Of a DNA stretch of 64,000 bases, positions 61,466 to 64,000 are shown in pieces. This DNA comes from JAKQDH01 sp029558835. Lineage in GTDB: Bacteria > Planctomycetota > Phycisphaerae > UBA1845. The stretch is from positions 1-64,000 of the forward strand of contig DAOQSN010000014.1 in assembly GCA_035356615.1 (NCBI GenBank), written 5' to 3'. The notes under the pieces are model-generated. The model was not told the DNA's origin. It saw only the letters and a program-made list of their open reading frames with translations, and did no database searches. Position 1 is the first letter of the stretch, and each line of letters opens with the position of its first letter. Made by a program: the position numbers and the translations under genes.

Positions 61466-61909
61466 TCACTCGTTCAGGTAGGCGACCAGGTCCATGATGG
61501 CCTGATCGTTCAGATTGACCTTGGTATGAGTGCCCTGGCCACGAAGCAGGTTGTCGAGTTCCTGGAAATACGTGCCCCGGGCGGGCCCGACCACGCCGCC
61601 GCCGCCGTCGGCACCGTGACAGGTCGCACAGTTGTTCTGGGCGAAGAGGGTGGCGCCGCGCTCCGGATCCCCGATCAGGCCGCCGCCGTCCCCGTCGCCA
61701 TCGGTCCCGTCCGTGCCCTCATCGGGAACCTGCTCCTGTCGATCGAGCACGGCATTGACGGTGTCGGTCAGCCAGACGTCGATCGCGGTACGACCGGCCG
61801 CGCTGCCGACCTGGTAGAACAACTGCCCCACGTCGCTGCCGCAGCTCCAGGCGCCAGCCAGACAGAACAACGCGAGCATCCATGTCAGCTTTCGGATGGG
61901 GTTCTTCAT
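61466..61909 (-). CDS. Monohaem c-type cytochrome lipoprotein
   Basis: A 147-residue predicted lipid-anchored electron carrier. The signal peptide (LTWMLALFCLAGAWSC) ends in a lipobox-like Cys near residue 23. A helical stretch is followed by an Asp/Gly-rich segment (DEGTDGTDGDGDGGG) that might bind Ca2+. The haem site is CATCH, Cys94-His98, in GATLFAQNNCATCHGADGGG, typical of class I cytochromes c, with Met139 as likely sixth ligand before the closing LVAYLNE. GAGGAA lies upstream of ATG 61909. It follows the pentahaem gene on the same strand with a gap of 133 bases, so the two may be one unit. Confidence 0.88.
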   Translation of the reverse strand: MKNPIRKLTWMLALFCLAGAWSCGSDVGQLFYQVGSAAGRTAIDVWLTDTVNAVLDRQEQVPDEGTDGTDGDGDGGGLIGDPERGATLFAQNNCATCHGADGGGGVVGPARGTYFQELDNLLRGQGTHTKVNLNDQAIMDLVAYLNE

Positions 61910-62042
61910 AGTGGTTCCTCGAGCGAGTTCAAGGTACTTCGCCTTGCAGCCAGCAATACGATCAGCAAGTCCGGTTCACCTGTGGCCACCGGCTCCCGCC
62001 GGGGTCTCCCGCGGTCGAGGGGGGGCAGCGGTTGTCTTCGCC

Positions 62043-62606
62043 CTAACTCTTCTTCTGGGCGCCGGGCTTCAGGAAGGGCGCCTCCCCGAAGTGCGGGTCA
62101 TGGCAGCGGGAGCACTCCGCGGCCGCCGGATCCGCGTGCGCCTCCTTGCTCAGGTCCTCGCGCGCGTCATGGCACTCCGCACACAGTTTCTCCACCGTGT
62201 CCTTCTGGAGAGCCGGGAAACCGCTGCGGTGCGGCAGGTGGCAGGTGCCGCACTCCTTGTCCGCAACGGGACCGTGCGTGGCCTCCTCGAAATAGCGAGC
62301 ATGACATTCCTTGCAGGCCTCGACCAGCGGGCGCGCCTGCATGCGGTTCAGCACGTCGTGGCAGGCGGCACAGTTGCGGTCACGCACCGGCGCATGGACG
62401 GAGGCGTAAACCGCGCCCGGGGCAGCAGGGGGCGGCTCGTCGGCGTCGGGGAGCACCTCCGGGCCCGCCTCAGGCGGCGTGGCCTGCGTGGCCGCCGGCT
62501 CGGGTTCAATCTCGAAGAAGAAGTGTTTCAGGCGGTCGCGTCCGGCGGCCGAGCACCCCAGCACGACCCCCACTGCGAGCACCACTAACCACGGCAAGCG
62601 GCGCAT
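62043..62606 (-). CDS. Pentahaem c-type cytochrome lipoprotein
   Basis: A 187-residue predicted lipoprotein (VVLAVGVVLGC, Cys18). After a Pro/Glu/Ala-rich spacer it has five CxxCH haem sites: CAACH (79-83), CKECH (98-102), CGTCH (119-123), CAECH (142-146) and CSRCH (165-169). Three of them are preceded by a His eight residues upstream of the first Cys (His71, 111, 157), which probably ligate haems and show an internal repeat of about 40-46 residues. This is the doubled-CxxCH pattern of periplasmic multihaem cytochromes. GGGGAGGT precedes ATG 62606. No partner oxidoreductase or quinol dehydrogenase is in the window. Confidence 0.9.
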   Translation of the reverse strand: MRRLPWLVVLAVGVVLGCSAAGRDRLKHFFFEIEPEPAATQATPPEAGPEVLPDADEPPPAAPGAVYASVHAPVRDRNCAACHDVLNRMQARPLVEACKECHARYFEEATHGPVADKECGTCHLPHRSGFPALQKDTVEKLCAECHDAREDLSKEAHADPAAAECSRCHDPHFGEAPFLKPGAQKKS

Positions 62607-62904
62607 GACTGCAACCTCCCCAGCGGCCTCGCACGCAGCTCACCGCCATCATCCCGCGCCGGATGATCGCCCAGGCGCCCTCGCCGCTCCCGAGCAACCG
62701 TAACGGCGAGCAGCCCAACGATTCAGCGTGCGAACAACCTACGCTCTACCCGATCCTTCCCGCGGCCGCAAGTGCCCACCGTGCCGTACCCCGCTGGGGG
62801 TCTCAGCAGGGCGGGCGACTTTACCCTGGTCGGGAGATGGGCTGGCCCTGGTGCATGACGGAGCCGGTGGGCACCGCGGGCAATGGGGGTGGCGCTGCCC
62901 CCCC
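62607..62904. other. Intergenic spacer upstream of the cytochrome genes
   Basis: Divergent spacer leading into the last family A element. No gene or clear promoter was identified. Confidence 0.4.
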
Positions 62905-63052
62905 GGATGTGTTCAGCATCCTCGGCGTTGTGGGTGCCGTGCTACCGCGACTGCTGTGGCGGGGAAGCATGCCTCCGCAGCCGCGCCACATGCCCACCCC
63001 CGCCCGCGGCGCGTGAGGGCATGGCACCCACGCTAAACAGGTACGGCCCCCC
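62905..63052. repeat. Family A palindromic element (copy 6, full length)
   Basis: It has the same order as 46165-46310: a TGTTCAGCATCCTCGGCGT flank, then GTGGGTGCCGTGC, a diverged core ending GGGAAGCATGCC, CACATGCCCACCCCCGCC with its hairpin partner, and GCATGGCACCCAC followed by TAAACAGGTAC. The terminal inverted repeats differ by one base. Confidence 0.85.
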
Positions 63053-63497
63053 GTGGCCGACGTACACTCCTCCGGGCGGCACGGGGAGCTGCAGTCCGTC
63101 GGGGTGCTGCCGACGACTGCATCGGCCGCGGGGGGGGTGACGCCACACCCACGCCGATCCTGCCACGCTCAGCAAGCCGTCTGATGCGCCACCGACCCTT
63201 CTGCGCCGGGTTGGCCGGTCGGCCCTTGACTGAGCTGGTGTCGGCTGAATAGACTGGTGTTTTCGTGTTTCTGTAATCCAGTGTTTGGTCTCTTGCCGGG
63301 TAGCACGGCCTCCGTAGCGCCAGCTTCTCACCGGCGCATCCGCGGGTGGAACGCCCGTGCCACAGTTCGGGCTGCGGCCAGGTCCGCGCTGAGTTCAGGC
63401 GGGTGCCATGTCTTCACCCACCGCAGCACTTATGCAGGGAACTTCCGGTCGCGCGATCGGGGGACTACATATCAACGCCGAGGACAGGAGAGGACAC
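63053..63497. other. Upstream region of the terminal gene
   Basis: About 445 bases. A weak promoter candidate, TTGACT and TAGACT 18 bases apart, is at 63226-63255. GCGCCAGCTTCTCACCGGCGC, a GC-rich imperfect palindrome, is at about 63317-63337. No gene was recognised. Confidence 0.4.
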
Positions 63498-64000
63498 ATG
63501 CGTAACATGGGCAAGCTAGGCATCGTGATCGGGCTGCTGCTGAGCATCCACATCGGCTCGGCATTCGGCGAATTCGTGATTCACTCGTACACCGGCAGCG
63601 CTCTTGCGGAGGGTTGGGTCAACAACCACCAGTTCTACCGGTCCGCCGATGCCACACCGGAACTGCCGTGGTGGCAGGCACTGGCTGAGGCGAGCACCGC
63701 GAATTGGCTCTTCCAGCATCGCGGGCAGGGCATGGCTCACTGCGACGGCGACATCGCCGACGTGCAGGGCATGGCGGGTGTCTACCTGCTGAGCGACGGC
63801 ACCGCGCCCGAGAGTGCCTACGGCTACGGGCACCTCGTATGGACCGTCGCGGTCCGCTCGACCGAACCGGAGGTGAACATCGACTACTTCTGGAGTGCCG
63901 AGGACCGACCGTACACGACCATTGCGGGAACGATGGTCGTGCGGAATGGCACGACGGGGCAAGTGTATCTCTCTCTCGACGAGACCTCTGGGACCACCTC
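63498..64000 (+). CDS. Predicted secreted protein, truncated by the window end
   Basis: From ATG 63498 (AGGAGAGG upstream) the frame is open through the last base, 167 codons so far. Residues about 7-23 (LGIVIGLLLSIHIGSAFG) form a signal peptide. The mature part is beta-rich with aromatic residues (EFVIHSYTGSALAEGWV, VWTVAVRSTEPEVNIDYFW, TIAGTMVVRNGTTGQVYLSL), as in extracellular beta-sandwich proteins. I recognise no family. A sorting signal such as PEP-CTERM could exist beyond the window. Confidence 0.7.
   Translation, partial: MRNMGKLGIVIGLLLSIHIGSAFGEFVIHSYTGSALAEGWVNNHQFYRSADATPELPWWQALAEASTANWLFQHRGQGMAHCDGDIADVQGMAGVYLLSDGTAPESAYGYGHLVWTVAVRSTEPEVNIDYFWSAEDRPYTTIAGTMVVRNGTTGQVYLSLDETSGTT

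Noticed and set aside
1..64000. tRNA, rRNA, tmRNA or other standard RNA genes
   Set aside because: No TpsiC-loop-like GGTTCRA motif in a cloverleaf context and no rRNA signature were seen in the gaps. The search was by eye, so a tRNA scan could still find one.

Overview
The window reads as a stretch of a high-GC bacterial chromosome, most likely from the Planctomycetota and plausibly the class Phycisphaerae. Evidence: a SecD-SecF fusion with oversized periplasmic domains, a prepilin-type protein of the planctomycete pattern (FTLVELLVVIAIIALLIS... then a CGSNTKSLG-like stretch), an excisionase-type HTH fused to a receiver domain, a membrane enzyme ending in TPRs, and dense intergenic palindromic repeats. 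No rRNA, tRNA, CRISPR array or intact transposase was recognised.

Layout. 1-3.8 kb (minus strand): a GH13 amylase-family gene lies between an intact NAD kinase gene and a truncated second copy of that gene's 3' end, with a decayed nucleotidyltransferase gene beside it. 4.1-30.7 kb (minus strand): a 26-kb type II secretion / type IV pilus-like locus, transcribed right to left as a 41-codon small ORF, gspF, gspG, gspH, gspI, gspJ, gspK, a PilM-PilN fusion, a PilO-like gene, a 3,219-residue protein made of about 31 tandem secretin N-domain (NolW-like) repeats with no secretin barrel, a 1,706-residue GspD secretin with about 12 such N domains, and two small lipoproteins. No gspE ATPase, gspC or prepilin peptidase gene is in the window. 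31-38.5 kb: cytidylate kinase, the HTH-receiver regulator, a LysM protein and SecDF.

39-44.4 kb: DUF2617 protein, Tat-exported DUF362 protein, a prepilin-like protein with a long leader, a Nudix hydrolase and QueF. 44.5-54.8 kb: a secreted HExxH protein, TruD, a membrane protein with TPRs, PurA, UppS, an orphan M16-like half and a YkgJ-type cysteine cluster protein. 55-64 kb: DNA polymerase I, a DUF5329 protein, MetK, mono- and pentahaem c-type cytochrome lipoproteins, and the start of a secreted protein cut by the window end.

The most unusual system is the secretion locus. Its pseudopilin, platform and assembly genes look standard, but the periplasmic part is expanded: together the giant protein and the secretin carry over 40 predicted KH-like N domains, and most repeats of the giant protein carry an Arg/Gly-rich loop at the same place. 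Two families of about 100-bp palindromic elements are scattered through the window. One of them contributes coding sequence to the start of gspK and adjoins the starts of gspI and nadK. A separate 107-bp element with perfect 21-bp inverted ends abuts a stop codon.
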